Origin: Bradyrhizobiaceae bacterium
Lineage (GTDB): Bacteria > Pseudomonadota > Alphaproteobacteria > Rhizobiales > Xanthobacteraceae
Assembly: GCA_003105195.1 (NCBI GenBank)
Contig: PQAH01000078.1
Span: forward strand, 1 to 38,867
Direction: 5' to 3'
Length of the DNA stretch: 38,867 nucleotides
A model generated the notes under the pieces. That model saw nothing but the letters and a program-made list of their open reading frames with translations, did no database searches and was not told the origin of the DNA. Shown piece by piece: positions 38,785 through 38,867 of the stretch (positions are counted from its first letter, which is position 1; each line of letters starts with the position of its first letter). Both the position numbers and the translations under genes were made by a program.

Positions 38785-38867
38785 GTAGGGTGGGTTAGTC
38801 CTGCTGAGTCAAGGAATGATTCTCGGCGTCATCCCGGCCGAGCGAGCACCGATCTCGCGCTTGCGCG
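38785..38867. repeat. start of a possible second palindromic element, cut by window end
   Basis: GTAGGGTGGG (38785-38794) repeats 35762-35771 exactly and lies directly after the efp stop, as the first element lies after aas. The sequence then diverges (TTAGTCC) and runs off the window, so only the left arm is seen. It may be a relative rather than a true copy. Confidence 0.4.

Overview
The window is GC-rich chromosomal DNA, about 39 kb, from an alphaproteobacterium, most likely of the order Hyphomicrobiales (Rhizobiales). This is inferred from gene content and order: a rhizobial-type glpR-glpD-glpSTPQ-U-V glycerol ABC operon, YkuD L,D-transpeptidases, a three-domain LplT-PlsC-acyl-ACP synthetase fusion, and efp next to epmA and epmB. 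I saw no rRNA, tRNA or CRISPR array.

Layout. 1-728: 3' part of an FMN-dependent alpha-hydroxy-acid oxidase. 757-6485 (minus): a tightly packed operon with an HMGL/isopropylmalate-synthase-like enzyme followed by a complete Liv-type ABC importer (livK, H, M, G, F). 6794-10249: glutathione S-transferase, PPC/DUF296 protein, metallo-beta-lactamase-fold hydrolase and a convergent LysR regulator. 10528-12708: a LuxR-type regulator and an exported unknown. 12771-21366: glycerol uptake and oxidation operon, ending in a strong intrinsic terminator. 21474-24480: exported unknown, oxaloacetate-decarboxylase-like enzyme and a DUF3108 protein.

24534-27176: a DUF2259-like gene split by a foreign island of about 2.05 kb. 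The island carries two minus-strand genes, a DUF5131 (phage Gp37/Gp68) three-Cys protein and its partner TcmP, with their own promoter. It has an imperfect 10-bp direct repeat at its borders and no recombinase. Its base composition is visibly less GC-rich than the flanks. This is the best candidate for an undescribed system here.

27382-31160: two YkuD L,D-transpeptidases around a luciferase-like flavin oxidoreductase. 31233-35759: a TetR regulator divergent from the lysophospholipid transport/reacylation fusion, with three matching palindromic operators between them. 35761-38867: a nested palindromic repeat, then the EF-P module (epmB, epmA on minus; efp on plus) and the beginning of what may be a second repeat copy.

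Themes. Two importers (Liv and Glp) each have a strong intercistronic stem-loop beside the solute-binding-protein gene. The Glp ATPase pair has complementary lesions that confine all degeneracy to one composite ATP site. GlpR and TetR both have recognisable candidate operators at their targets.
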